Below are positions 16,536-32,866 of a DNA stretch of 64,000 nt, piece after piece. This stretch comes from Glandiceps talaboti (Eukaryota > Hemichordata > Enteropneusta > Spengelidae). The position numbers and the translations under genes were made by a program. The notes beneath the pieces were generated by a model. That model was given only the letters and a program-made list of their open reading frames with translations, was not told the origin of the DNA and searched no databases. The stretch lies in assembly GCF_964340395.1 (NCBI RefSeq), contig NC_135559.1:4566501-4630500 (forward strand). The letters run 5' to 3'. Each line of letters opens with the position of its first letter. Positions within the stretch are counted from its first letter, which is position 1.

Positions 16536-18344
16536 TATACTGCAAGACACCAATATTATTGCAACATTTGTGCTTTATTTGATAAATGCCTTTGGCCTAC
16601 CTTGCTTTGTCATATTTCATATTCACAAATGTTTACAAAGTTGCATTTAAGCTTGTTGATTCAGAAATGCATCCCTGTGAATCCGGTACTCTAACAATGG
16701 CGAATTCTTCATTCGGGAATGAAAGGGAAAGAGAGAGAAAGAAGCTGGATACCTTTAGTTGAAAATATAAAGTTTAATGTACTATATAAAGAAGGTAAAG
16801 ACTTGAGGAATTGTCAGTCTATTACATATATATAGCATAACATTTAAAGTCTTTAGACCAATATATTAATCCTTACAGTACATCTAAATACAGTATACTA
16901 TGACCTGAATTGAAAATTAATATTCTGGAAGTTGAAAATTGATATCTAACCAATAAATACAACTTTCAATTCTTCTTACTACTGTGACAGCTACTTGAAT
17001 GACATATGTTCGCGTTCTCAACATCTCTAGACTTCATTAAACATCCCTACAACATATGATTTATTGATCTGAAGAACAATATATGAGGATGTTGATATCA
17101 GATTCTTTTATGAGTTTACATATTGGAATTGATAACGCCTATTTTGTTATGATTGAGCATCTAATAAAAATCAATGTATGTAACTATATTATATTTTGTC
17201 CGTGGAAAATCGACTAAAACGTTTAAGTAATTGTAATTATTCCAAAATCTTCCATTTAAATGTCGGTTAGTCAACATTATTACTGGATAGCAGTGTATCG
17301 ATTTTTATTTTCGGTGTGTTTTTGACAGAAAGAGAGTGGTATTTTGGAAAGCTCGTATCTGTAGTAAAGATGTTTATTTTTAACTCACAAAATGTGATCA
17401 TACATATGCATAAAAGTGTTTTTATATAATCGAAGTAACGTTTCATTTTATGACATTCCGTTAATGTATTAATTACATTGCCTTTCGGGTAGGTTTACTG
17501 ACAAACCGGTGTTAATCTGTCACCTTGAATTCAAATTAGATATCAACAACTGTAGAGGACACAATTTGGTAATCATTTATTACGCTAACGTCATTGAATG
17601 CTGTCTTTTTTAAACAAAAATAAATAAAAAGAACCCATCCCCGTGTAAAATCAACGTGTTCCTGTCCATATGAACTACCCATATATAGTCTATATTTTTT
17701 GAGATTCCCAAAAATCGGATTTCACTGATCATTGAATCTTTTTTAGAAAGTGTAGCAAAAAAGCCTCGGCTATGTTTGTAATGACTGTCAATCCTTGAGG
17801 GATAAGGTTTTCCAATTATACATTGATAAAGAAATCCTTTTAGTGACACATTGTACCGGAAGAAAACTTGAAAGTTATATGTAATTAGAGTACATAGGGG
17901 CATGTGATTAAACAGTATAGAAGGAGGATACACCAATCCAAAGACGAATTGATGGGGTAGTTATTTGTCTTACTTGAAACGTAATATATCGCTATTACTC
18001 CGGAACAGGGAGATCTCCACTAGACTGATGGGATGTTCTTTAATTGGTACGTTCTAAATTAATGTTTGTTAAGTTTGACATATCATACTTCATGGGATAT
18101 AGAACATCAAAGAAAGTATTAACCTTTGATAGACATGATGTAGTAGTATCGTACAATGTTTAATGTACTTTAATACATATACTTACAAGGTAATACCAAT
18201 TGAGACTGTGCTAATGTTTGTTGTTAAGTACTTTCAGTTTACTCTCAATCAAAGTCCGTTCTACAATAACAATACCTATATTGCAGGATTGACCACATCC
18301 AATACATAAAACATCTAAATAGAATGAAGACATCTAAAATATCG
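16536..18344. other. Non-coding, nothing recognised
   Basis: AT-rich with no supported gene, RNA or repeat. Confidence 0.45.
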
Positions 18345-18438
18345 TACGTACATACATACATACATACATACATACATACATACATACATACATACATACA
18401 TACATACATACATACATACATACATACATACGTACATA
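18345..18438 (+). repeat. (CATA)n microsatellite
   Basis: About 90 bp, bounded on both sides by CGTACATA. Confidence 0.97.
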
Positions 18439-21218
18439 TTGTAGTGAATATCTTTTAAATCAATTGAATCGAACTGAATTGATTTATGATATACCTACTA
18501 AAGAAAGCACTATACTTTGTTGATTTTACTTCTGTAGGAGTGTTCGGTGTAAAACATATTCGGAGATTAATGATCATCAGAAAAAGTAAAGCAATACATT
18601 GGGAGTGTAGTTGTTTTAGGATTTCTCATTAATATAAACCTTACGCTTGATTTGAACACTTTCTTTTAGAGTTGGTTTATGTAAAGACACAGGCCTTTCG
18701 TGTAGGGTCTCTAGTTAGGATTAGTAGCATACACGTTACGTTTTAAGTATCACAATGATTAGAAATTAACAAAATCGGAACAAGGATGGAGAAATATATG
18801 GAGTGTTCAGACGTACTTATTGACGCAAGCACAAATGGCAACAGTAGATTGTTCGTTCGATCACTCTTTCAGTTAATGGAAATAAATTGTGACAGAAAGA
18901 TTATCAAATGATAATAGGATTAACAGATAAAGCTTGATTGATGATGATACATCGTGTTGACCTAGTTTCTATTGCTAAAGTACTATTCATAGTAAGTATA
19001 TTTTTGAACCATTCCCATCCATTTGGGTACATTAACTTCAAGACAAATTTTAAGGTGTCGAGATTCAAAGTATAAGATCGTGTATATAGAAAATCGATTT
19101 TATTTCCACTTAAAGTATCTTGCTGAGCGAATAATATATAACCAACCTGCATATAGTTCAGAATGGATATTATTTTCGTTGGTAAATAAAAGTTGGTTGA
19201 TAGATAATATTTCTTATAGAATCAGAGGATCGTTTTTACAAAAGCAGACTCAGAGTCACATGTAACAGTTAGGAAAGAGAGGTCAATTTCACTATTGTCT
19301 CGTTTTGATTTCAACTGATGCCGAGTTATGTGTTGATGGGAAAATAAATAACTACACAAGATGGCGAGTATGCCATTAGTATCTATTTTCTACAAAGGAC
19401 TGTTATCGCCATTTCTTTTGACTGGAAAGTAGTCAAATTGATGTTTCTGAAATCATTCTATTTCTGAATGACATTATCTCCATCTCTTCAATAGAAACAT
19501 GTGTGTTTTTTTCTCATGAAAATAAGAATTTTTGTTTTCCGTCAGATTTTGCACAGCATACCTCAACAAATGTACATTACCTGGAGTACAATCACGTACT
19601 CACTTCTCTTCCATGTAATGGTCTGAACATAGAGCTTTATATTGGTTTAACGGATTTGAAAGCTTTAATTGTAAAATCGCAAAATATCTAGGTTTACAAC
19701 TAACTCCCCAGGAGAAGATTGTTTTTCAAAAACCTTGTCTTTCATACCTGTTTTGCACACTTTATTATCGAACATGCATATTGCAATATTAAAGCACAAT
19801 TTAATACAAAGGCCCTCCAGGGGAAGGTTCGGTTCACAAATACATCAGATAAAATTTCAAACTGTGTTGTACGAAAGAATAATCGGACGAACCGCTACAT
19901 TTGAATTCCACCACCAAAAATCTTAAACTTCAGATCTGTTGTTACTTTAAAATTGTGTCTGATTCTCAGTTCAAATCAAGAAAAACATCAGGGTTCATCC
20001 TTCAAATTTGAATGATTCATGATAAATATTGCACATGTCAATTATTCTGTACTAAGATTAAGCTGTAGTCATGTTCCGTTGTTTTCCATATGGCCTCTGT
20101 GTTATTGGTTTCTTCTCATTAGATGTACAGCCATTACAGATTGGAAGAACAGTTTTAAATTGTGATTTTTAAGTTGATGTCAGTTTTCGCATCCACTATT
20201 TCATACGAGTCTTCACAATTTTCGTGATTGTATTATTTTTTTCTCGAATACGTAAAAAAAGTGCAGTGGCCTAATCATGGCTGCTTATATATAACTTATA
20301 TACGATCGATAACTTTAATTTATTATACATGTAATATGTTGAGAAAATCAAATCCTTACAAAGCAATCAACAGTTCTAACGATGCTAGAAGACCACTTTG
20401 ATGTCCTATAGAAGATTTGCATCGACATTAATATTACACTGGAATAGTTACTTAAGGTCTTGTGTAAGTATTTTTACTTTAGGCTTCTCAATTCAATTTG
20501 TGCCACTTTAGGTACATGGAACAGACGTGTATTATATTACACACGTCTGACTGAGTCTTATGTAATGTCCGCATTATATTGTATCCATGACAATCGGTCA
20601 AAGACCACGTCTTTAATTAGAAGAACTGTGTGTGTACGGAAACTAATATTGACTAAAGATGTCCTTCATATTAATCATTCTTTAGCTAACGGACAAATTT
20701 CCTATGTGATATCATTAAAGGTTTACCTTATCAAAATATATCAGCATAGACAACAAACATTATGAGATTATATTGCAAAACTGACTCTTAACATAAAACG
20801 TCCACCTTTTAGGTCTCAGTTGGTAAGATAAATAGACGAAGGCGATTACAAATTTCAAATGTTTACTTTTCATCAACGATTTAAAACTGGTCTGTTTACT
20901 TGATAAATCCTAAACAGTGGTAATTATAGTAAACCAAGACTCTGTATTTGGTTTGTGAAATTGCTATTATAGAATCGATATCTTCCAACCTACAATAACA
21001 CAACATTTTCATTGAAACAGTAGCAGCCTGCAAACCATGATAAAGTGTTTAACACCTTTCCCCCCATTGTTTGAATACTATCTTGATGTGCTTAAAAGGT
21101 TTTGGAATACATTTATAGTATGATACTTGTTTAATGCAATCAATATGTCTAAAACAATATGAAAAACAAAATTCTATAGGAAGATGTATACTTGACAACA
21201 TGCTCGTTGTGATAAAAT
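18439..21218. other. Non-coding, nothing recognised
   Basis: Several open frames of 60-100 codons occur, but none has a family signature or splice support. Confidence 0.45.
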
Positions 21219-21219
21219 A

Positions 21220-21290
<71 letters not shown>

Positions 21291-21431
21291 TTGTCTGTCA
21301 GTATGTATGTATGTATGTATGTATGTGTGTGTATGTATGTATGTATGTATGTATGTATGTATGTATGTATGCATGCATGTAGGTAGGTAGGTAGGTAGGT
21401 AGGTAGGTATGTATGTATGTATGTATGTATG

Positions 21432-21461
<30 letters not shown>
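21219..21461 (+). repeat. Compound (TGTC)n(TATG)n(TAGG)n(TATG)n microsatellite
   Basis: Four blocks of related tetranucleotides in succession, directly upstream of a LINE remnant. Confidence 0.97.
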
Positions 21462-21463
<2 letters not shown>

Positions 21464-21936
21464 ACACGCAGCCACAAAACACTGGAACTCATTACCCGAC
21501 CAACTGAAAAGAATAGAACAAGATCTACCTTTAAATCCCTATTAAAGCAGTATTTACTAGATATATATATTTTGAAATACTGTTATAAACCCTCGTTTGC
21601 CCCTTGTATATATATTCAACAGGCGTAATTATTTGTGTATTATTGCACTTCATGCATATGTTTTGTTTGAGTTTAGTTTTTGTCAGGTTTTTTTTGCTTT
21701 TGTTTTTGTTTTGTTTTGTTTTTCTTTTATGTTGTAAGTAAATATTACTGTATATGTTTTCCTTGGGCCACAAACCTGACTAGTTTGAACAAACTATTTT
21801 TGTAGTCCAGCCAGAAGTTTAAAGTTATTTTTTATTTATTTGTTCGTTGCCGATGTGTTTACTTAACTAATTCATTTTCCTCACTTGATAGGTAAATTTT
21901 GTCTTCTTTTTGACCTCTGGCAAATAAATAAATAAA
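21462..21936 (+). mobile_element. 3' remnant of a non-LTR retrotransposon (LINE)
   Basis: TGG at 21483 begins WNSLPDQLKRIE. After a one-base frame shift near 21518 it continues STFKSLLKQYLLD. This is the C-terminal signature of CR1/L2/jockey-type reverse transcriptase ORFs (WNSLP...SFK..LK.YLL). A non-coding 3' tail follows, ending in an AAATAAATAAATAAA run (21921-21936), the expected poly-A-like LINE end. It is 5'-truncated and frame-shifted, so inactive. Confidence 0.6.
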
Positions 21937-22103
21937 TATTTTACTTTTTATCTTATGACTTATCTTTTAACAAATTGTGAATGTGTTGCTCTACGAAAGA
22001 TGTAGATAGTTTTCCAAAAGAGAAAAATGACGGACCTTGTAAACTTCATGTATCTCTGTGAACTGAAAAACTTATTGAGAAAGGCAAGTTAAAAAGTTGG
22101 ACC

Positions 22104-22671
22104 TTGTATTCTCCATGAACTGAAAATCTCAAGACTTAAACGATTTGGAGACCTTTAATCTTGACAATATGCACCTGGTCCTTGTATATATAAGTTGTAT
22201 TCACCATGAACTGAAAATCTCAAAGACTTAAACGCAAGTTTGGAGTGCTTTAAGATGGACCTGTTCCTTGTATATATAAGTTGTATTCTCCATGAACTGA
22301 AAATCTCAAAGACTTAAACGCAAGTTTGGAGTGCTTTAATCTTAACAAGATGCACCTGGCCCTTAAGTTGTATTCTCCATGAACTGAAAATCTCAAAGAC
22401 TTAAACGCAAGTTTGGAGTGCTTTAAGATGGACCTGGTCCTTGTATATAATAGTTGTATTCTCCATGAACTGAAAATCTCAAAGACTTAAACGCAAGTTT
22501 GGAGTGTTTTAATCTTTCACGATGGACCTGGCCCTTGTACATATAAGTTGTATTCGCCATGAACTGAAAATCTCAAAGACTTAAACGCAATTTGGAGTGC
22601 TTTAATCTTAACAAGATGGACCTGGCGCTTGTACGTATAAGTTGTATTCTCCATGAACTGAAAATCTCAAA
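22104..22671 (+). repeat. Minisatellite, seven copies of an 86-94 bp unit
   Basis: ATGAACTGAAAATCTCA recurs at 22115, 22206, 22292, 22379, 22465, 22559 and 22653. The intervening sequence is a conserved AAACGCAAGTTTGGAGTGCT and TTGTATATATAAGTTGTATT framework with small indels. A weaker copy lies near 22060. Confidence 0.93.
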
Positions 22672-22786
22672 AACACCAACTCTTTATTTCATGTGCGATA
22701 GTGATATTATATGCGTAAAGCACTAAGCTGACTTGTTGATAAGACTCCATACATAACTTTTAAACTTAAACTATTACAGAATTCGT

Positions 22787-22862
<76 letters not shown>

Positions 22863-22893
22863 CGGACGGACGGACGGACGGACGGACGGACAG
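22787..22893 (+). repeat. (CAGA)n then (CGGA)n microsatellite
   Basis: About 75 bp of GACA repeats, then about 30 bp of GACG repeats. Confidence 0.97.
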
Positions 22894-23829
22894 ATCTTTT
22901 GAATTTGAGGAGCAGAGAGAGAATTACAACTAAACTACACTGGCTTCGTGCTATTGAATTATGTCAAGCAAATTGCACTGAATTCTAGTAGCGCGTAGGC
23001 GCATATCTCTGGTATTATTAAGATTACAAGAATAAACGCATGTCGCAAAATGTTAACGATAGAATGTTTTATTATGAGTCGAGTGTTGTACGACGAACAA
23101 ATTGTTGATCGACTAAAGACATTTCGAGTAATTCATTTTGATAGCATCCAATTATTCATTTTGAAACATTTTATTTCAAACCTTGACATGTCTTTCATTG
23201 TGTAGGGCGTGATTTGGAGCCAATATATGAACAAGTTACACAAAGGCCGTTGGTACATTGCACGTATCCTGTGTAAGAATAGTGAATGGACGTAGGTTTG
23301 TATTCAACTAATAATGATGTATATTAAATTTAATAGAATGGGAACATTTGATTGACAATGTATTATCTGGAACTGTTCAGAAGATTATTTCCATTATTGC
23401 AGTCACTGACCGTTGGGAATATGTAGCCATCTTAAATTTATTTGCACTTTCCTCGTTCCTGTTGAAGATTACAGGGCACATAATGAAGTATATGTATTAC
23501 TATTGTTTTGATTTATTCATGGCCATTTATAATAGTTAAAATCCTATTTTAGACTCTGTAATGGCAAGAAGCGAAATCGATAGTAGAGAAATTAATATTA
23601 AATTGAGTACATCTCCTTCAAATATATCCATATTGTAGTATTATATTAATACAGGTTAAAGTTTGGAACTTTAATATTCCAGTTTACAGATCATATCGAT
23701 TATTATTTAATATTTCCAAGGGAACTTTGCTTATATTTTTTTTGAAATATACTTAATTGTCAATCCCGAAAGATTATATTTTCAAAATCATTCAAAGTAT
23801 AAAAACATTTCAATACCTAAGTTAATGAA

Positions 23830-23965
23830 TTTAACTTCGTATTCCACCGAAATATTCAATTAGTTCACTAAGCTTTCGCTAAGTCTTCGTCAGTGTTTTC
23901 TAAAGGATACCTGGCTAAAGTGTTGGTGAGCTAATTGAATATTTCGGTGTAACACGAAGTTAAAT
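23830..23965. mobile_element. Foldback element, 38-bp arms
   Basis: The arms 23830-23867 and 23926-23965 are inverted copies sharing AACTTCGT, ACCGAAATATTCAATTAG and TCAC with few mismatches, around a 58-bp loop. On the minus strand the loop contains CTGACGA and a GAAA, so it may be a decayed Penelope-like end. It lacks a proper stem II, so I do not call a ribozyme. Confidence 0.7.
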
Positions 23966-25177
23966 CAGACTGAACATTTGCATAGATGAGCTTTCGTCAT
24001 ACATTTCAAAAACTCTGTTTATATTTCTAAGGTCATTCTTATTAATCATTTGTACGATATTTCTAATGACACATTTGCCACAGTAGACTACGTACGTATG
24101 AATAGTGATAGTGTTAAAAGTTTCTTATCATTGACAAGTAACCTTGGTAACGGTTACTGGAGACAAATTTACTATACATGTGATAAGATATACAGTAACC
24201 AGTTATGAATAATTGACATGGTGACTGACTAGTCAGTTTTAGTTATTATTATCTTTCCTTATATATATATATACAATAAGTGAAATCCTTTTTGTGTGTG
24301 TTTAAGGAATAAATATGTTTTTTTTTAAAAAGAGGAACTGACAAAGCTAAGAATCTCAGAAAGGTTACTCTGTTATCAAGAAATTACATCAATTTAATAT
24401 CACGATTTAATTTAGCTATATATCTCATTACCACGCGCTTCACGTGCATACTATAGGCTATAAATAAATGGACCTTCTATTTTACTCTCTAGCATGAGGT
24501 TAAAAGATATTGCAGGTACCGAGAATTCGTGCTCTGTAAAATGAAAGCTTATTAGGTTATTACCAATATTGTGCATTTAAGGTAGTTTTCTTTGTTTTAG
24601 TCAACGTTCTAAACGAGCACATTCCATGGTCAAACGTACACTCACTCACTCATTCCAATGTCAGTCTTTCGTTGTTCATATTTTTGTCTTCTGTTTAATT
24701 TGTCTAAAGTTTAAAAAAAATGTCTCATTCCTTGCACAACATCCCAGTGCGCCCATTTTGTTCACTACCTTTGTCCTCACTTTTTTGAGACTTATATTTA
24801 AAAATGTAAGGTTAATTGTTGATATTTCTAGAATTGCAATGGTCAAATCTCCTACGTTTGTTACCCCTTCAAAATAAATGTGAAAAGATCATTAAAGTTC
24901 AAAGTTGTTATCATGAAGTGAACTGAAAATAGGCATGCATGGTTGTAACTCAGTGCGATACAGTGCAATAGAGACGTAACTGGTGAGTTACATGTACATC
25001 CATTTTGTACCAAAAGTTTTAAAAAAGCGTTCAGGGTAAGACTGACGTAATTCCAAATTTTGCCAATTTTTAACAAATTGATGACGTCATGATACCACAT
25101 AACAAGTCCATATCAAATATTTCGGGTAACTCTATCTGCACATATCAACATTGTCAAATTGATTCTTGAGATACGGT
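23966..25177. other. Non-coding, nothing recognised
   Basis: No gene is supported. Confidence 0.4.
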
Positions 25178-25522
25178 AGGCCTACTAAAATATATTTGTT
25201 TGGTTCCGGTTACCCGACCCCACCTAGCTTTTCACTGCCGACCCTCAACTTGTTTTACGTATTTCGTGAAAGAAAATAATAAAATCGCAAAAATTGTGAA
25301 GTCTCACGAGAAATAGTTGATACAGAAGTTGACCTCAACTTAAAAAAGACAAAATAAAACCAATCTGTAATGGCTGTACATGGAAGAAATAAACAACACA
25401 GAAACCATTTGGAAAACAATGGAAACCATGAAATAGAGACTCGCACAGAAAAAAAATATCTACTTACCCTTATTCTAAAATTGAGCGTAATCGGAACCAC
25501 ACAATTTTTTTTTATTAGGCCT
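25178..25522. mobile_element. 345-bp TIR element (AGGCCTA...TAGGCCT)
   Basis: The left end AGGCCTACTAAAATATATTT plus GGTTCCGGTTAC and the right end GCGTAATCGGAACC plus TTATTAGGCCT are inverted over about 38 bases. TA flanks both ends, a possible 2-bp TSD. The right half is nearly the same as 58610-58798 in intron 11, and its TIR resembles 48800-48835. Non-coding. Confidence 0.75.
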
Positions 25523-28797
<3,275 letters not shown>

Positions 28798-28800
28798 ATG
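28798..28800 (+). CDS. GUCY1B2: Candidate coding exon 1b (start codon only)
   Basis: CTCCAAAATG runs straight into the donor GTACGT, giving the same ATG-then-intron structure as the site at 7532 and nearly the same eight bases before the donor. Intron 1 would be 9.8 kb. A TATAAAA lies at 28237-28243 and an inverted CCAAT (ATTGG) near 28695, so a 5' UTR starting between about 28268 and 28700 is plausible. It may be an alternative promoter to 7532, or only one of the two may be real. Confidence 0.4.
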
Positions 28801-28806
28801 GTACGT

Positions 28807-31586
28807 ATTTCAGCCTATATACATTTATAGATTTGTCATAGAGAATTCCGACTGCTACATATTTACTGCAGTAGTTTTACAATGACTCTATCGTCAGATT
28901 CCCGAATTTGTCACAATTGGAATATTTTTTCCGAAATCGGTATCATGAAAATTGTAATGTAAACATAGTGTAATAATAGTACAGGTCGTATTCCATTCTT
29001 TCCTAAAATTACATCTGATTTTGAAGTAAAGATATAGGCGAGTCGGTAAGATCAATCAAACTATTCAGAGAGTATATGTCATTTTTTTCCATGAAGTTTC
29101 CATTCAAAGGTCATTTTAACTGTAAATCGTCTGTTTAAATAAAATTACCGTAGACAACCAGGTCATACAGAACAATTTACTAATCTATAGATCAATGTAC
29201 ACATCTTAATCTAAAATGGATGTATAAAAATTGTGTACAAAGCACATTAAAGGGTGTTATGCAAGATTTTTTTAAAAAAATGGTTTCATCGACCTTAATT
29301 TCTTTTAAATGTCTAAATCGTGATCGATATATCAGCCAAGACACAGTAATATGACATTAACTACGCATGGTAAACTACTTTATATGTTAATTAGTTAATT
29401 AATGATAAATCGGACTGCTTTGAATTCTGACATCTGTTGCGCAGAAAACATCGGAAAGGTACGAAGTTATGATAATTTTGTTGCTAAAGATTGAACGTGT
29501 GAATGAAAATTGGGTGGGTACATTTCACAATGTTATGACTTATCTGTAGGTGATTTTCTATGAATATTTGTATCGCATGTCATAACGATAAATATCTATA
29601 ATAAAGATGTATAATAACATTTCATTGTGATTCGTATCATACTAATAAATCGTAAAATTCACAACGAAACATGCTGTAAAATTGCTGTATGGACGAGATA
29701 CGCTTTATTGTTTCCAGTTTCGAACATTTTTTGGCATTCTTAACAAAAATCAGAATATATTGATAGTTACGACGAATGACCAATTAATCGAATTACTACG
29801 TATACAGAAAGTCGACAAATACTAGCACTTGACCAAATATGGTAATGCTGCAGTAAATCAAACTAGAATGTTTATCAATAGATAGAAAAATAATAATGGG
29901 AATAGATATGTAATATGTAATAGTCTGGGACGTAGCCTGCAAGATATGTCGTGTCGTTCAGCTCTATTCAGCCTTTTCTTAGCTGATAGCATGACTCGTC
30001 ACATCGAATACAGACTACATGGGACCCACGTTCAATTTTTTTTTTCAAGACACGTGAGGTCTTTCCAAAGGCAGGATGTATGAAAGCTGGCCATCAAGCT
30101 AAACGTGTAATGGTACTGTCTAATGATAATAATGTAGAAGACACAGTGAATCGAACTGGAATCTAATAATTCTAGCAGTCGCACCACAACATGTCACCTA
30201 AGCAACGACGTAGTAGTTGTAAACGTATTATGTAATTCTATTGTAGCTTATAATCCATTTTATTAATTTCCATTCAGTAAAAAGTAGATTTCACGCTCTA
30301 TCCTCAACCATGTGACACTTTCAAATCCTACATGACTGACTTTGTGATCTAATGTTATATAATGTAGATATTGACAACGTTACATCGAGTAATTCTTGTG
30401 AAATTAGTTTTAGCGTGTCGACTTCGATGTATTTCCTCATCTACACTATACATGCTATAAAGGAATGAGAAATAATGACCTAAAAGTTGTTCATGCAAAT
30501 GAGTGAACCCCCAACAGTTAGAATGATGTAGTGAATTTAGTAGTGCCCTGGTTTTACAAATGTACCATATTGATGCTGTGTAGTAGAATTAGGTAATTGA
30601 ATAACACAAGCTTGAGGCTAATATTACAGTACTGTGTGAGTGGCTTTTCAATTTTAAATTTGATCTCAGCTCACCGTTCCTCTAAGCGTAGAAGAAGGAA
30701 ATCATGAAGACATGCTTAGACTCTGGGTTAGAAGAGATTCCCAGTAGTATACGGCAAAGTTGTGTATTTTATCTCCTTTAATTAATAGTTGAGGAAGTAG
30801 ATCATACAAGAGCCGATGACACAAAAACCGACCCCCTGCTTTCTTCATGTTTCAGCTTTTACCGACTACTTGTAGTAATTCGCAGTGTCGTGTGTCGCCT
30901 ATATCCAACTACGTGTACCTTGTGATCTTCACCATATTGTAAACATTCGCTACCTCCCTGCTAGTTGTAGCGTGTTCCAGAATACTAAACTGTTGCTATG
31001 TAAGGTATTGCGTAGCAACCAGTGCTTTGGTTGTTAATTTAGTAAACCGTTTATTCCAAATTCATATTTTCACGTAAACCACTGTCCTTTCTTACATAGC
31101 TATGTTTGCATATCAACCTCGTAAATTTCAGAAGATTTCTATGCTAGAAAAATTCAGAAAATGACAGGAAAACAGAAAAGAATTTAAATTATACATTCCT
31201 TACATATTTTGCTACTGACATATCTGTAATGTTTTCACCGTATAAAACCATCAAAATAAAAACATAAGTCTCCATGTGGTTTGTCTGTATATCATGTGAG
31301 TCACGATAACGTTCCTTTCAATTTTAATAAAATATTCAATCTTTTTTTATTTGATTGTTGTACATTCGATATATTAGATTAATCCAATGTTTAGACTCAC
31401 TGACCTCCAGCTGACCTCGTCTTGACTTTAAGGAAATTATGTAAATGAATCAATGACGTATTTAATTGTTTGTTCATATATTTTAAACTTACCTTCAAAA
31501 ATAATATCATATTCTATTAGAGAATCTAAGAGTATATAATTGTCTTAAAACCGCAAGCCTCGTTGCGGCACAATAGCTTGGTGTAG
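28807..31586. other. Non-coding (intron 1), nothing recognised
   Basis: AT-rich with no supported gene or repeat. Confidence 0.45.
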
Positions 31587-31613
31587 CCCACTCCCCCACC
31601 CCCACCCCCTCCC
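31587..31613 (-). repeat. Quadruplex-prone G tract on the minus strand
   Basis: The plus strand carries five C-runs of 3-5 bases separated by single A or T residues, so the minus strand reads GGGA-GGGGGT-GGGGGT-GGGGGA-GTGGG. Confidence 0.8.
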
Positions 31614-32001
31614 AGCAAGGTTGAAAGACACATGTGTCTTGGAATGGATATGCCGGTCCAGTGATACATAATTAGTATTGATCGATAGAAAATATGATTT
31701 ATATAATTTAATTTAATAATGGAAAACTGCACATTTACTTCAAGTGTTATCGATCAATATTTTAATTATTTTGATCATTTTCAATCATGGGTGGTCCGCG
31801 GTGTTGATTGGTCGATCATTTTATTTTCACTCAAATTTATTTAGTTAGCCGACAGTCAACGATAATTCTATTCTGTTTATTTTGATTCTAAAGTAGGAAC
31901 CAAAACGTTATGGTACTCGACACTTTACCGTCATGGTGGCTCAGGCTGTCACGCTGCTAGCCTACCAACTAAACATGACGAGGAATAGTGCCATATATAT
32001 C

Positions 32002-32203
32002 CACAGGGGCGTGTATTATTGCTTAGATTTCCGTTTTCTTAGGAAAATATCATACGAATCTTGCTGCTACAAATGTATCAATCTCTATAGTACTACGTAT
32101 ACTCTCTTTCCCTATACAGGTAGGAATATATATTCAAAAGGTTGTTATATTTAGTCTGTAGACCTGGAAAACAACAATCTATGACATATTACACGCCCCT
32201 GTG
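32002..32203. mobile_element. 202-bp TIR element, CACAGGGGCGTGT ends
   Basis: CACAGGGGCGTGTATTAT at 32002-32019 is inverted at 32186-32203 (ATATTACACGCCCCTGTG) with one or two mismatches. No clear TSD and no coding frame, so a non-autonomous element or decayed MITE. Confidence 0.6.
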
Positions 32204-32866
32204 TACATATCCTGTTTACATCGCGACCTGTGTTTTACTTCGCTGTCTCACTAACCGGTTTAATTACATGTTACATCACACATATCACACGACGTAAACA
32301 GGGTAGGTTCTATAACGCTAGTCCACTGGATAGGACAGCATTTTGGAATATCATGTACCAAAGCACCTCAGACCACTGTACATAGTGAATAAAATAGTGG
32401 TCTAAGGTACCACGTATGCATCATGCCTGAAAACTTGCTACTAAGTATGTGTACCATAGTCTGATATTATTAACGTGAACTGGAATTATAGCGTTACACG
32501 TGACTGGAATGAATGACATACATACACGTTAAATGGAACCACACATCATAAAGAGACATGCAAATGCTCTGTAAATCATAATTTCTACTCTATGTTTCAA
32601 AGAAAGAAACAGTAGGCACGTGACGATAGAACTACGTGACATACCGTTGTCGAGTCATGTACACCATATCTCATATTACTCTAATGAAGTATAATGTAAA
32701 CACCAGGACATGGGTTGAGTTTTGATAAGCACCCATAGTTCTGATAACAAAACAACTCGACACTTTTACTTGAAATGAGCATAATAATTATATTAATGAA
32801 AAAATATCGAATGTTTTTACACACTCAGGTATATTGGAAATTTATAAGAAATGTTACCAAAGTATG

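Noticed and set aside
22104-22671. CRISPR-like array
   Set aside because: The whole unit repeats with no unique spacers, in an animal intron. It is a minisatellite.
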